Below, in pieces: positions 26,107 to 39,844 of a stretch of 64,000 nt of DNA. Position 1 is the first letter of the stretch. Every line of letters begins with the position of its first letter. The notes under the pieces were generated by a model that searched no databases, had not been told where the DNA came from, and saw only the letters and a list, made by a program, of their open reading frames with translations. Where the stretch lies: contig CM067504.1 of the NCBI GenBank assembly GCA_034509495.1, positions 1,849,944 to 1,913,943 on the forward strand. Direction: 5' to 3'. Source of the DNA: Acestrorhynchus altus. Its lineage: Eukaryota > Chordata > Actinopteri > Characiformes > Acestrorhynchidae. The translations under genes were made by a program, and so were the position numbers.

Positions 26107-26659
26107 GTAATGAACAAATAACGCCGTGCTTTATGTCTCAACATCACTTTTTATCCACCTGAATATTTACTTTATGTCAGAAAATGTGCTTTAAACGTAA
26201 AACTGGGCTTTTTCACGCCTGAGTACAGTTTATAACACGTTTACAAATATAACTCACTTTCGGCTTGAGACTGACTGTATTTATGTTTAGAAAACAGTTT
26301 TGGGAGAAGATTTCTGTTAATAAAGTTAATAAAAGACTATGAAGCTGCATTTCTTATTCATAACACTTTTATTCACCCCCCAAAAATAGAAAAGCATTTA
26401 TAGGAGATATTGTTATTATCAGGAGATATTTTGCTGTGTCTGCATTTTTTTATTTTGAGTTATAAGGACTGAATAACACTTTATATGTCAGAAGTCCTGC
26501 TGAGTGTTGACAAGTTATTTGCAATGATTAGATTGAGGTATGATATTTATAATAATATGTGCATCTGCGTTATCCCATCATGACTTTTATTCTGAAATTG
26601 AAGTAATAAACGTATAAACATTTAGTTTGCTAACCCAACATTCAAGCCAGTGATGCCAC

Positions 26660-27165
26660 TAGCCCCGCTCTCTCTGATCAGTCAGAGTCTGTATGCAGGT
26701 TGGATCATCAGCTCCCATTCTCTGATCAGTCAGAGTCTGTATGCAGGTTGATCATCAGCCCCGCCCCTCTCTCTGATCAGTCAGAGTTCTGCATGCAGGT
26801 TGATCATCAGCCCCGCCCCTCTCTCTGGACTGGGGCCATGAGTCTGTATGCAGGTTGAGCATCAGCCCCCGCCTCCCCTCCCTGATCAGTCAGAGTCTGT
26901 GGCGCAGGTTGGAGACAGCCCCCACCCTCTCTCTGGAGGATCAGTCAGAGTCTGTATGCAGGTTGGAGATCAGTCCCGCCCCTCTCTCTGGATCGATCAG
27001 TCAGAGTCTGTATGCAGTGAGCATCAGCCCCGCCCCCTCTCTCTGATCAGTCAGAGTCTGTATGCAGGTTGATCATCAGCCCCGCCCCCTCTCTCTGATC
27101 AGTCAGAGTCTGTATGCAGGTTGAGCATCAGCCCCGCCCCCTCTCTCTGATCAGTCAATCAGTAA
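26660..27165 (+). repeat. 52-bp minisatellite rich in CCGCCCC
   Basis: About nine or ten copies of a 52-base unit: CTCTCTCTGATCAGTCAGAG, TCTGTATGCAGGTTGATCAT, CAGCCCCGCCCC. The period is exact in the last copies (27051 to 27103). Each unit carries a palindromic TGATCA and an Sp/KLF-type CCCCGCCCC box. Confidence 0.92.
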
Positions 27166-28489
27166 ATGAATGAAAGTCTGTTGTCTGAGCTGAATTAATC
27201 TCTGATATGTATATATGTGGACATGGAGAGTTTATTAGCTAGTCTAGACAAAATTGTCTTCATTTTGAGACACTAATTATAATATTAATGTAATAACAGA
27301 CCATCATGTTTTCTTAAAGGTCAAAAATGACTCTCCACCTCGTTTAATTACAGAGAAAACCATTTTAATCATCTTTCTTCAACATGAAGATTACTTTTCC
27401 TAAAGTGTCTCCATGATTAGAAACAGTGAATACTAACTGTTGTTTATGTCTCTGCAATTTCCTGCTGATTTGCGAAGCTGTAGAAATGCGTCTTCGTACC
27501 ACAACGTTAATAAGAAAATCCTTTGTTTGTCCCGCTGCGGGGAAATTCACCGCGTTACAGCAGAGGGAGAGCATCTACGTAACGAATAGAAAATATGACT
27601 CGAACTTTCTCACAGCGTTCAAATGTCCTGAGATGCACTAGTTTAGAAAATGTCTTATATCTTATTAGGAAACTGTGTTTACGTTTGTCGGAATGTTGTA
27701 GAAACAGCATATCGTTCACGTTCGTGAACGTTTGTGAGAAACGTGAAAATAGTGAAAATGGGAAATAAACTGGTAGGAAGTCAGAGATGTGTTATGGATC
27801 TGTTTAAGATCAGTGCAAGGGCGTAGATTTGCTCTTAACATGGTTGGGGACGAGGGTAGTGTGGTGGTGAAAGTGAAGTCCTTCACTTGGGTGGGGACAT
27901 GTCTATGGGTCCATTCTAATTCTAAGATCAGGAATCAAATTATTGGAGGGACATTTGATTTAACACTGGATATTGGTGGGGACGCATCACGTCCATCAAT
28001 GCTAAAACTACGCCATTGATAGTGTACATATGTTGTTGGTGTTCATATGCTTTTAAATGCCGTCAGTGAACAAAGATGAAATTCCACCTTTCAGTTCTAT
28101 TCTATGTTCTGTTCAAATGTACTTGTGCCAAGAAAGAGCGCTGTCAGCCCCTCCCTTTCTCCTCTATATTATTCTACGTAAACGTGGACGGAGACACAGT
28201 TATTTAGGGGTAAGTAGTTTGTTATGAGATGTGTATCGTGTCTGTATGTTACTCTGATCTTGAGTTATGAGGCCTAGAACACAGCATGTAACGTCCCACA
28301 AAGTACGAAACCCGGGTTCTAAGAGCAAAATCGATAAGTCTACGTTTTACGATGTCAGCCGTCTGATTGTGTAACAGTGTTGACATTTGAGAGCAGCAGA
28401 AACAGCTACAGGGTTCTATATTTCTGCATAAATCAGAGCTTAAAGTCTTAAATGTAGACAATGAAAACCAAGTCAAACAAATGAGACAT

Positions 28490-29250
28490 GATCACACTCG
28501 ATAAGGAAACTTCTAATCCACGAAAGGTCTTTCTCACTTTGTCTGATGTCAATGTTCACGCGTCCACCATCAGGAGAACACTGAACAACACGAGCAGGGC
28601 AGGGCTGCGAGGAGAAGCTGCTGATCTCCAAAAAAGATCATTGCTGATCATCTGCAGTTTGATAAAGATCACATGGAGAACCCAGAAGACATTTAGAACA
28701 GTGTGTTGTGGACAGTGAAACAAAAAGAGATCTTTTTGGTGTAAATGAGAAGCACGTCTGCATTCCTGAATAAAAACCTGAAACATGGTGGTGGTAGTAT
28801 CACTGTATGGGCCTGTTTTGCTGCATCTGAGGACAGTTTGCCAAGTTTGATGGACCAATGGATTCTGAATTATTCCAGCAAATTCTAAAGGAAAATGTCA
28901 GGACATCTGTCTGTGAGCTGAATCTCAGGAGCATGTGGGTCATGCAGAAAGACAACGACCCTAAACACACAAGAATGTTTAAAGAAGAATAAAGTGAATG
29001 TTCTGGACTGATCCAGTCAGAGTTCTGATCTTAATCCAGTAGAGATGTTGTGAAGGAGCTGAAGCAGCAGTTGATGGAGGAAACCACCAACATCACAGAG
29101 CTGAAGCTGGTTTGTTTGGAGGAACGAACTCAAATTAGTGCAGGACTGATCAACCGTCACGGAAACGTTTAGATACAGTTATTGCTGCACAAGAGGAGAC
29201 ACAGCAGATACTGAAAGCAGAGTCACAGACTTTTACCCTCAGATATAAAC
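28490..29250 (+). mobile_element. Tc1-like relic, family C
   Basis: ACCATCAGGAGAACACTGAA, AAACATGGTGGTGGTAGTAT, GGAGCATGTGGGTCATGCAG and CAGTAGAGATGTTGTGAAGG appear in transposase order. The 3' end GGAGACACAGCAGATACTGA, AACACTGATCATCTTCATGA is shared with the copies at 52770 and 63270. Frames are broken. Confidence 0.75.
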
Positions 29251-29865
29251 ACTGATCATCTTCATGAATAAATAAACGAGACAGTGTGATATTTCTGTCT
29301 CATGGTTTGATTTGCTTCCTGATCTACTTTTAGGACTGATGAAGTTTAAGCTCCACGAACGTTCAGGCCCCGCTGTTTAAGGAGTATTTCTCTGCACTGA
29401 AGCTTTATCTCACCATCTTTTAGACTTCGTAATTAGCTGTACCAGAAGTACCCTCGACGCATGCAAATGCAAATTCCCCCTCTGCCTGCTGAACACAACG
29501 GTCAGAGAAGTGGAAGTGTGGAGGTTTTTTCAGCGCTGCTCTTCATTTGTTATGCAAAAGAAGCAGAGGTACCTGGGGAATCTGTGGGGTTTATGGCAGG
29601 TTAACTGATGTTGGGACAGCGAGGTGGTGTGAAAAGGACAACAGGGAGAGTCTGTTCTCTATGAAAGCCCTCTGTGATACCTGCCGGAACCACGTTATTC
29701 ACGTTATTCACGTTATTCACCTTTTATTAGGCTGTGTAATCCCGGAACAGTCAGACGTGATGCAGTCACTGGTTTATTCTGACTGGAATATTGTGGCTGG
29801 TTGCATTTGTGGTCTTCCAAACACATTTTGTGCAGACTGTAGTCCATCTGTACCATCTGACTGTA

Positions 29866-29990
29866 GTCCACCGTTTCTCGGGTGGTGTTTGGCACTGCTG
29901 CGTCTGATCCACTTGTACTAGTGCAACACACACTAACACACCACCACCAGTGCTGCGCAGTGCAGTGCTGAGAATGACCCACAAAGTGTA
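29866..29990. mobile_element. Foldback MITE scrap, family B copy 3
   Basis: GCGTCTGATCCACTTGTACTA, AACACACACTAACACACCAC and CAGTGCTGAGAATGACCCAC match the family B core; both ends are missing. Confidence 0.65.
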
Positions 29991-29999
29991 GAAAGAAGG

Positions 30000-30205
30000 A
30001 GGTGGTCATAAAGCCTTGTGACTGGAAGGTCGCCAGCTCGATTCCCTGAACTGGCAGGACGTGACTGAAGTGTCCTTGAGCAAGACACTGAACTCGCCAG
30101 CTGCTCCCTGGGTGCTGAGGAAAGGGCTGCCCACCGCTTCGGGCATGTGTGCTCACTGCCCCCTGGTGTGTATCGCTGTGTGTAGATGGGTTAAATGTGG
30201 AGGTC
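30000..30205 (+). mobile_element. tRNA-derived SINE (V-SINE-like), copy 1
   Basis: CTGGAAGGTCGCCAGCTCGATTCC corresponds to a B box, followed by TGTCCTTGAGCAAGACACTG and GGGCATGTGTGCTCACTGCC. Related copies are at 46370-46530 and 47498-47757. The A-box half is truncated. Confidence 0.7.
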
Positions 30206-30289
30206 TAATTCCCGTGTGTGCAAAACACAGTTTATTTGGAAAATTGTTGTTGTGAACCACAACATGAGGTCAGAGGAACTGACCATCTG

Positions 30290-31070
30290 ACCACCATGAG
30301 ACTGAAATCCATCAGAGAGAGCTGAACGTTACGAGTGGCCAAATTAACAGTTTGGTACGTTCTGGGGAAGGAAGAAAGGACTGGTCAGCCTGGGGACCTA
30401 AAAAGACCCAGACGTCCACAGAAGACAACGGAATCCTTTCCGTGTTGATGAAAAACCCCTTCAGAACATCCACCCAAGTGAAGAACACCCAAGGATGTAG
30501 GTGTGTCCGTCTACCATAATAGGAAGACAAAGCAAATAGGTGGTTCAGACCATTAATGAGACTCAAAAATATGAAGGCCAGATTAAACATCTAAGAAGCC
30601 CAGTTCTGGAACAGCGTCTTTTGGACAGATGAAACTAAGATCATCCTGTACCAGAATGATGGGAGGAAGAAAGTATGGAATAGGCTTGGAACAGCTCATG
30701 AGCCAAAGCACACCACATCCTCCGTTAAACATGGTGGAGGCAGTGTGATGGCATGGAACGTTCTGCAAGAGTTTCTGGAGCATTTCACCTGATTAAGACG
30801 AAACTTAAGGATGAAAGACCCTCAAACGAACGACTGAAGAGGAGGAAACCCAGAATTTGGTGATGATCATGGGTTCCAGACTCCAGGCCTTCATCGCCTG
30901 CTAAGGATTCTCAAAGTGAGCATTTTATTTATGGTGATTTTATCTGTCCAATTACTTTTGAGCCCCTGAAATGAGGAGGCTTGCAGTTCCTGAACGTTTC
31001 ATAGGATATTTTTATTCGACCCTTTGAATTAAAGCTAAAGTCTGAACTTCAGTTACATCTCAGTTGTTTC
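30290..31070 (+). mobile_element. Degenerate Tc1-like element, separate family D
   Basis: GATGAAACTAAGATCATCCT, AAACATGGTGGAGGCAGTGT, and the 3' end TGTCCAATTACTTTTGAGCC follow the pattern of another Tc1-like family ('DETK', 'KHGGGSVM', terminal 'CAATTACTTTTG'). The coding region is interrupted, with most of the catalytic part lost. Confidence 0.65.
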
Positions 31071-31859
31071 ATTTCATGCAGAAACCAAATCACGAAGACT
31101 GTGTCACTGTCCAGATATTAATGGTGTATTAAACATATACAGGATCATCACAAAATGGATTAAAAAAATCCACAAATCCTGTGATTTAGAGCGAAAACGC
31201 CAGACTTTTATTAAATACACGTTTACTAAATTCGCAGTGTCTCTCTCATGAACCAAACTCTGACATTTCTATTCTAGGACTCCTTTGAACATCAGCGCAG
31301 GAAACCACAGAAATTACGGTTTCATTTCCCTCACCGAAGCCAATGTGTCTCAAAGCCAAACTTAGCTCTAGTTTCTTATAAGTGATGTAAAACAAACGAT
31401 TACCCTGATTTAGGTTTTAGGTCTTTAAACTTCCAGCCTGAACGAGCGAATTAAGCTGGTTTTACAGAAACGTACGGCGCAGTTCCGTCTGTCACTGAAA
31501 CGTATACAGAGGACGCCGGGCAGCACAAACACCGCTGTGTTGGTCATTAAAGTCGCTGGTGGCCTGCATGTTTAAAAATCAGACGTGGGAGCAAAACTGT
31601 TTCAGCAGAAGAACTTCACCGAGGAGGATTTAGAGGCCTTGTTTGGAATCGTCCCCAGTCTCTGTTTATGAAGACAGTGTTGTAGGTCGATGCCTTACGT
31701 GCACATAAGAGAGAATAAAAATGTTATTCGTTATTTCATATTAAATAAATGACACTTTTTTTCAATAGCAGAATATTCTTCCTGTAAACACTCAGAAAAC
31801 CTCTTCTGGACGAGCAAGGACGGGTCCTATCACTGTACCTGACCGTCTCAGGTATAAGG

Positions 31860-32690
31860 TCGTCCTGTTGCACCCGCTTTCGCTTCTGACTCGTGCTGCT
31901 GTGTTGGTAGCATTCTTTGAAAGTGAAGTATTCCTCAAAGAAGATTTCGAAAGCTATTCCAGCAGTTGGAAGAGTTCGAGACGGGTCTCATTGTAGGGGT
32001 CCGGAAAGCTGGATGGTCTTATTGACATATTGTGCCCCATACTGGTCGTTTGGATATTACTGTTACAGTGTTGCTGGCAGTGGTAGAACAAGGCTCACAT
32101 CAGTGACTTAAAGGATCTGGGAGACCTACATGAACCTCGGAGAGGCAGAACTGATGGATTGTCCAACATGTGTAGAGCACATGTCCACAGCAGCCATGTT
32201 TGTGGACATTCAGTGAGAAGTGATGCCCTCCATGAATCATCCTGTTGCAGCACCATTGGCAGACAGCTGCACGACGCAGGACCATTGCATGTAGACCATT
32301 ACGGTGCCTGCTCCTAACAGCACGTCAACAAGATCTCGCCTTGAAGGCATAGATACCACGCCGTGGTCGGTCTCATCTCCAGACCTGTCCCTGATTGAAA
32401 ATGTGTGGACGCCATTGGACGCTCTATTAACACTCCACCCCTACCGCACCATCTGAAGAACTGAGTGAGAACATTGAAGCTGCATGGGATGGATCATCAC
32501 AGGACACCATTAGGAACCTCTACACCTCCATGCAGAGACGTCTGGCGTGTTGCGTTAAACCCGACGCCGTCCTGAGAGACACCACTTCTGTATGAGTAGA
32601 TCAATAGATATTGATCAGATCAGACTACAGTTATCATCAGTTATTGATCCTGATCACCTTCATCTTCCTTCCCAACAGAACTGTGTCATG
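31860..32690 (+). mobile_element. Tc1-like remnant, family A copy 6
   Basis: Contains GTTGCACCCGCTTTCGCTTC near the left end, CACGTCAACAAGATCTCGCC and the transposase tail CCTCTACACCTCCATGCAGA. It ends in GATCACCTTCATCTTCCTTC. The transposase is not continuous. Confidence 0.7.
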
Positions 32691-32699
32691 TGTCTGTCC

Positions 32700-33740
32700 T
32701 GTTCATGTCCTGGTCGTCCCATCTAGTCCTTGTTTACTTCCCATGTGCTTCTAAGCACGTGTCTTGTTTTGGTCTTGTCTCTGCCTATTCTCAGCTGTGT
32801 CTGATTTGTTACCCTGCCCCGTCATTATTATGTTCCAGTCTTATCTAATGTTCTCAGGTGTATGTAAGGCAATTAGTAGTTGTCGTTGTTGTTGTGTTGC
32901 TCACTGGAGGACTACCCCTTCAACGATGGGGAAATTTTAGGGGGGTGCTAAGGGTTGGCTCTGCGAAGCTCAACCACAGTGGGAGATGCGAGGCCTGCTG
33001 GTGGGCAGTTAATGAGGATGGAGCCTACTGCTGGTTTCCAAGGGGCAGAACCTACAGCCGGTTTCCTAGCAGTGGAGCCTACAGCTGGTTTCCAAGGGGC
33101 AGAGTCTGCTGCCTGTGCTTCTGTCCACAGGGCAGAGTCTTTCGCCAGTGTCCTGAGGGCTAAGTCTGCCATCCAGGTTTCCATGTCCAGGGCGGAACCA
33201 GTCGCCACTGTCCCTGTGGTTTCTGAGGTGGCCTCACCAGCAACCATGTCCACAGCCCATCCGTGTGTTCCAGGAGGTTGACTAATGGACAACCTCGAAT
33301 TGTATCTACCTCCAGAACTGTGTCCAATCAAAGGACTTTTGAGACATTAACCAGTTCTGGACCGAATCCTTGGTCCACATCTCTTGTCTCAGCCTATGTC
33401 TGTACCCATATCCATGCCTTTGTATCAATTTGGTTCTCTTCTGGTACCCGTCTCTGTTCCAGTCCTAGTTCCTGCGTCTGTTCCAGTCCCTGTTCCTGTA
33501 TCTGATTTTGTCATCCCTGTCCCTGTCACTGTGTTTGTGTCAGTCCCGGTCTGAGTGGTGGTTCCTGTCCCAGTACCCAGTCCTGTTTGAGCACCCATCC
33601 AGTCCCCTGTTCAGCACACAACAAGTACACAACACAGCACACACTACAATCCCACACGTCCCTCTGGCAGAAACAACTACTCTGACTACTCTCTCTGACA
33701 GTCCCTTTCTTGTAACTTGCTCTGTTCATCATGCAACTTG
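32700..33740 (+). repeat. Low-complexity and short-repeat stretch before itpr1 exon
   Basis: At 32950-33140 a unit of about 40-48 bases (AGCCTACTGCTGGTTTCCAA, GGGGCAGA) is repeated imperfectly, giving an ORF with AEPTAGFQG-type repeats. 33370-33600 is C/T-rich with CCTGTTCC/CAGTCC words. It may be part of an unidentified retroelement. I do not call a gene here. Confidence 0.5.
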
Positions 33741-33760
33741 ACATTTCACCCCTGTTTCAG

Positions 33761-36334
33761 GTGGAGGTGTTCCTGCCATGGTGGATAAGATGTCGAGTTT
33801 TCTGCACATTGGGGACATCTGCTCCCTGTATGCTGAGGGATCCACCAGTGGCTTCATCAGCACTCTGGGGTATGTTTACACTTTCTGGTAGCTTCATTAA
33901 CACTGGACAACTCAAGTTTGTAAAAACGTCACGTTCCTGCAGATGACACTGCACAAGGATGGTCTGATTATAAATACCTGCAGGGTGTGTGAAGTCATTG
34001 TCACTGCTGGACCAACCAGAACGCTGACGAAGGACTAGAGGACGACCAACACAAACTGTGCAGAAACAGATGAGCTTCTGTCTCTGACTTTACATCTACA
34101 AGGTGGAGACACTCGGTAGGAGTGTCTGATAGAGTGGACAGTGAGTGGACACAGTGTTTAAACACTCCAGCAGCACTGCTGTGTCTGATCCACTCGTACC
34201 AGCAACACACACTAACACACCACCACCATGTCAGTGTGACTGCAGTGCTGAGAATGACCCACCACCCACATAACAGCTGCTCTGTGGTGGTCCTGTGGGG
34301 TCCTGATCATTGAAGATCAGGGTGAAAGGAGGAGAATAAAGGATGTAGAGAAACAGATGAACTACAGTCTGTGATTATAGAACTACAAAGCTGATAAACA
34401 GTGAAAGTAGAAACGAGGAGGTGGTCACATAATGTTCTTGCTGATTGGTGTGTTTCACAGGACAGTAATGCATTGGGTTTGACCCTCGCTGGACTGCTGC
34501 CATATGAATGTAAACACATGACTCGAAGATATTTCAGTGGTTGCGTCAGATTTACTGTGTATGTTTGTTATAAATGGTTTCCACTCCAACAGCTGATCCA
34601 GTTGGGGACAGACAGGCTTTTATATTAATGAGAGGAGAATGTCATCAGCGTAATGCCGTTTGTTGAGAACACGGTGTACTCAACGACATCGGTGGAGTAG
34701 TGTCCTCAGTTTATTACTACTCTCTAATCCAGGAGAGTAACAGTCTGCATTATACCACACAGACTGTAGTTCATCTGTTTCTCTGCAGACTTTATTCTCC
34801 TCCTTTCACCCTGATCTTCAATGATCAGGACCCCACAGGACCACCACAGAGCAGCTGTTATGTGGGTGGTGGGTCATTCTCAGCACTACAGTCACACTGA
34901 CATGGTGGTTTTGTGTTAGTGTGTGTTGCTGGTACGAGTGGATCAGACACAGCAGTGCTGCTGGAGTGTTTAAACACTGTGTCCACTCACTGTCCACTCT
35001 ATTAGACACTCCTACCGAGTGTCTCCACCTTGTAGATGTAAAGTCAGAGACAGAAGCTCATCTGTTTCTGCACAGTTTGTGTTGGTCGTCCTCACGACAC
35101 AGGACACTGTCGGCTGGACATTTCTGGTTGGTGGACTGTTCTCGGTCCAGCAGTGACACTGAGGGGTTTAAACACTCCAGCAGCACTGCTGTGTCTGATC
35201 CACTCGTACCAGCAACACACACTAACACACCACCACCATGTCAGTGTGACTGCAGTGCTGAGAATGACCCACCACCCACTCAGGACTCTGTGGGGTCCTG
35301 ATCATTGAAGATCAGGGTGAAAGGAGGAGAATAAAGTCTGCAGAGAAACAGATGAACTACAGTCTGGAATTATAGAACCACAAAGAGCTCCTGTGTGATC
35401 AGAGGAGCTGATAGAGTGGACAGTGAGTTTAGAAACAAGGACGTGGTCATTATGTTATGGCTGATTGTTGTCATTTGATATATCTCAGCCAATCAGGTCT
35501 GCTGTAAGGTTCAGGCCGAGATATGAAGTTGATCATCTACAACTGGGGACAAAAATGTCCTTCTCAGAGTAATAATTACCCAACAGTCTGAATCAGCAGA
35601 GTCACACATAGTTTTGAAGGAAACATCTGCCAAAGCTTGAACTTCAGTTGCAGCATTTCAGCCTCTCAGCCTTTGTGGTAATGATTTCACGGTTTAATGT
35701 TTTACTCAAACAAAAACAGTTGCACCCAGAAGGAAGTGTGGGATCCCAACACTATTGATAAGGAAAATAACATGTCCAATAGCGTCCCACATACTTTCAT
35801 TCAGGGATCGGTCTAGCGTTGGTCGTCTCCACCAAGACATAATCGGGACCCGCGGGCGTTCTGAGTGACGGTCACGACAGTCTAGTATGACACCATTGCC
35901 GTCTTTGGTGACGTTAACGTGGTGTTAAGGCTGTCATCGTAACGGGATGCATGCATGTAGTCCTCCATCGTGCAGATAAGGCCATCCCACTTCGCAGATC
36001 CCTACAACGCGACCCCTCTGGCAAGCGATGCTACCAACACAACAGCACGAGTCAGAATGGAAAGCACGCGTATCGGGACCTTATATAGTCAGTCAGGTAC
36101 AGCGATTACATGTGCAGCCAAGCGTGAATTTTGAAACATTCGCTTGTCTCCTGATGTCAAACCTACCATCATTCCTTTCATTCCAGTTGATTTCTTCTGG
36201 GTGCAACTGTTTTTTGATGATGAGTATTTTTTACAGGTAATAATAATATTATTAGCGACTAATTAAACACCTTTCTGATAGATCTTTCTGGAACTGTATA
36301 ACTGTGTGACCTAACTGTCAACAGTTTAACACCC

Positions 36335-36401
<67 letters not shown>

Positions 36402-39231
36402 TGGGGGGTTGCGGCTGACCGATCGTGGGATTTGGATGAGGTCCAGCAGGCTGTTGTTTTGAACCAGAAATGGCTAAATCTGTCCCGAGGAACGAAGCTG
36501 CCCCCTCTAGCCCCCCTCTACTAAACACACCCACTGGCATGCTTTCTCTTTCTCTGCCGCACTCGCTCTCTCTCTCTACACATTTACTCGACCTCCCCCC
36601 ATAAATAACCCCTGTCTTTTTTTCTTTCAAGGTTAGTGGATGACCGCTGTGTTGTCCAGCCAGATGCTGGAGACCTGAACAACCCGCCCAAGAAGTTCAG
36701 GGGTAAGATCTGCCGGTGTGTTCATGTGTGAATCTGAACAGAAGACGTGATTCTGCTGATCTATTTTAAGCTCAGCAGAGGAAGTTCAGCGAGTGATGCT
36801 GGACTTAAGGGTCAGAGTTGAAATATTCCCCGTGGGGGAAATTAATGATGTAGCCATGGAAACCACAAGCAGGATGTTCTCGTTTTTGGAAGCCCCAGTA
36901 AAGTGGTCTGGGCTTTTATATTAACTACAGCAGGGGTTCTCGACCTTGTCCAACCCACGGCCCACCTGAAAGGAGAGCTGAGGCTGCAAATGTGTTCATT
37001 TGGGCCTGAACGGGAGCTTAAAAATAGCACATCTTCATGAAAACATCTGTCTTGAATGTCCCTCACAAAAAAGAGATGTGTTGATCACGTCTGGTTATGA
37101 GAGGACTTCTTCAATTCTGCCTTAAAAGCTCTGCATGTCAGTCCCAGTGTCCACAATCCACGTACTGACCATCACATCACATCACTATGGACGACTACCT
37201 CCTGACCACTAGTGGGCTTCACGGCCCACTGGAGGTCCCCGACCCAGAGGTTGAGAATTCCTGAACTACAGTATATCACTTTGGTAGAAGCCATGAGCAG
37301 AAGGGAGTTTCAGGTTTGTTACCAACCAGAAATTCCAGCTCATCCAGTACTTTTCAGCCAATCAGGGACCACGTTCCTGAAAGCTTCCCCCAGAAAAACC
37401 TACGAAGAACCTTAAGATAAACATGAAGGTCGTGACTGAAATGGATCTCTGAGTGTCGGAATCATAAAGTGGTGCATAAGAATGAGCCTCAACTGTTTCT
37501 AAAAAGACATTTCGTCTTAAAGCAAACCTTTTCACAACGTTTTCATAATGATTCTGACAGTATTTTCGTCTCTGGGAATGATTTGGTTTTCCTGGACAGT
37601 GGGATCCGTCCTTAGAAGAGCAGAGCTGGGAACAGTCCTGGATCTGACATAAACTTCAATCTCCACCTTTTAGTCATTTAATCATTAAAAAAATACACTC
37701 AAAAACATTGTTGGATTCAATCAACCGACAGCAATGAAACTTGATGGGCAGGTTTGACGTTGACGGCAAGGACAAACCTGACTCGTGCTGTTGGGTTGGT
37801 AGCGCCTTTTTTTAAGGGACGTTTGCTTCGGAGAAGAGTTCGAAAGCACGGTGTAGTGTCAGTATGCGGGAGGTGGTGCATAGTCAGTATGGGTGGGGTT
37901 GTGATCAGTGTAGTGTCAGTATGGAGGTGGAGCAGTTCAGCAGTCTGACTGCATCTGGGCAGAAACTGTTTTTCAGTCTAGATCTTTTCCTGGATGCTGC
38001 GAAGCTGGGGGTGGTGAGACGTCCATGTGCAGGGTTGGTGGGGTCATGGTGGATGTGGGTAAATGTCACTGGGAGGTGGTAGGCTGCATGCAGTGGTCCT
38101 CTGTGCAGACTTTACCGCTCTCCTCAGCATCTCCGTCTCTGCTACAGTGCAGTCAGCACACCACACCGTGAGGCCTGGGGTCAGGACACTCTCCACCACA
38201 CAGGTGTAAAAAGACCTGAGGATGTCCATGCAAATACAACCGCTGGAGGGCTCTCCCCACGACAGCCGTGGCGTTGGTATGCCAGGTGATAGTGTCACTC
38301 AGGTGTACTCCAAGGTACCTGGAGGGGACCCTCTCCACACCTGTTCCATCAGTGGAGTGGTGTGCCAGACCTAAAGAACTCCACAATCATCTCCTTAATC
38401 TTCTGGATATTGAGAAAGAGGTTGTTTTTTGGGGTGACTGTGGAGGTCTTGAGGCATGGTGGAACAGAGAGGTGTGGAATATGTCCATCAGGACCTCACA
38501 AAGATGTCGATGTATTGCAGAACAATGTAGCTGCAGAACTGAGTGAGAACATTCAAGCTGCATGGGACGGATCATCACAGGACACCATTAGGAACCTCTA
38601 CACCTCCATGCAGAGACGTCTGGCGTGTTGCGTTAAACCCAACGCTGTACTGAGAGACACCACTTCTGTATGAGTAGATCAATAAATATTGATCAGATCA
38701 GACTACAGTTATCATCAGTTATTGATCCTGATCACCTTCATCTTCCTTCACAACAGAACTGCAGTCCCACACGTCCTTCTGGGTGCAGCTATTTCTCTGA
38801 TGATCAGTGTGTAACAGTTTTTTCTTAGATGTTCTTTTTTAGATGTAATAATGTTATTATGCCAGTGTTATTACTTGTACAGCTCGTCACACTCTTACAG
38901 AACAGTCTGCTTTGGTTGTGTTGCTATGGAAACCACCACCATAACAACAGCCTGCTGCGATGTTCACTATGAGCTTAAATAAATGACAAGATCTCCGGAC
39001 GCTCTTCGTGCAGACGTGTGTATGTGTGTGTATTATGGTGTGGAAAGCTCACAGCGTTCCCGTAGGTGCATCTGCGAGTGACACTGAGTAGCCCGGCTGA
39101 CGGCGGTGTGTGTGGTGGTGTGTGTGGCAGGGCCGGGGTGGGAGGGAGGGCCTTGGGGGGCTGGTGGGGGAGGGAGAGGGATGGCCTTTGGGCCTCTCTA
39201 GAGAGGAATGCATAGTATTTCCTCCAAATAT

Positions 39232-39277
<46 letters not shown>

Positions 39278-39407
39278 TTCCCCCTCACCTTGTATCATCA
39301 GTGTGAGTGTGTCTTCCGAACATGTGTGTGTGTGTGTGTGTGTGGTGTAATAGTAGTACTGTATCTCACAGTGATGATGCTGAAGATGGGTTCATGTTCT
39401 TTGCTTT

Positions 39408-39461
<54 letters not shown>

Positions 39462-39783
39462 AGGAGACAGAAAGAGAGAGATAGAGTAGAGAGACAGACA
39501 GAGAAAATTATGGCATGCAGAGAGAGAGACAGAGAGAGAGAGAAAGAGAGATGCAGAGATGGAGGAGAGAGAGTAATAGAGAGAGATAGATAGATATGAG
39601 AGACAAAGAGGGTGGAGAGAGAGATGGAGAGAGGCCATGAGAGAGACAGATGAAGAGAGGGGACTGAGAGATGATAGAGGTGGACTGAGAGCAGAGAGAG
39701 AAACAAAGAAACATGGCCAGATTCCAGCTAAACACTGTGATGATCATCCAAACTTTAAACTCCACCTCTCATCCGGCAGCTAA

Positions 39784-39844
<61 letters not shown>

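Larger units (their letters stand above)
26107..33760. other. Interval between itpr1 5' region and first coding exon
   Basis: No conserved coding exon is recognisable; in particular I see no SET-domain sequence such as SETMAR, which lies between SUMF1 and ITPR1 in mammals. The interval contains the 52-bp minisatellite, Tc1-like relics (28490-29250, 30290-31070, 31860-32690), a SINE (30000-30205) and a repetitive low-complexity stretch (32700-33740). Nothing is seen in 27200-28480 or 31080-31850. Confidence 0.5.

Noticed and set aside
27715..27735. Perfect palindrome CGTTCACGTTCGTGAACG
   Set aside because: A single short palindrome without neighbours or context; it could arise by chance.
24567..33760. 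A SETMAR-like gene between sumf1 and itpr1
   Set aside because: No SET-domain blocks were found. The Tc1-like pieces here are unrelated fish families.
39366..39765. Ser/Leu-rich minus-strand ORFs
   Set aside because: They are artefacts of the GA repeat.
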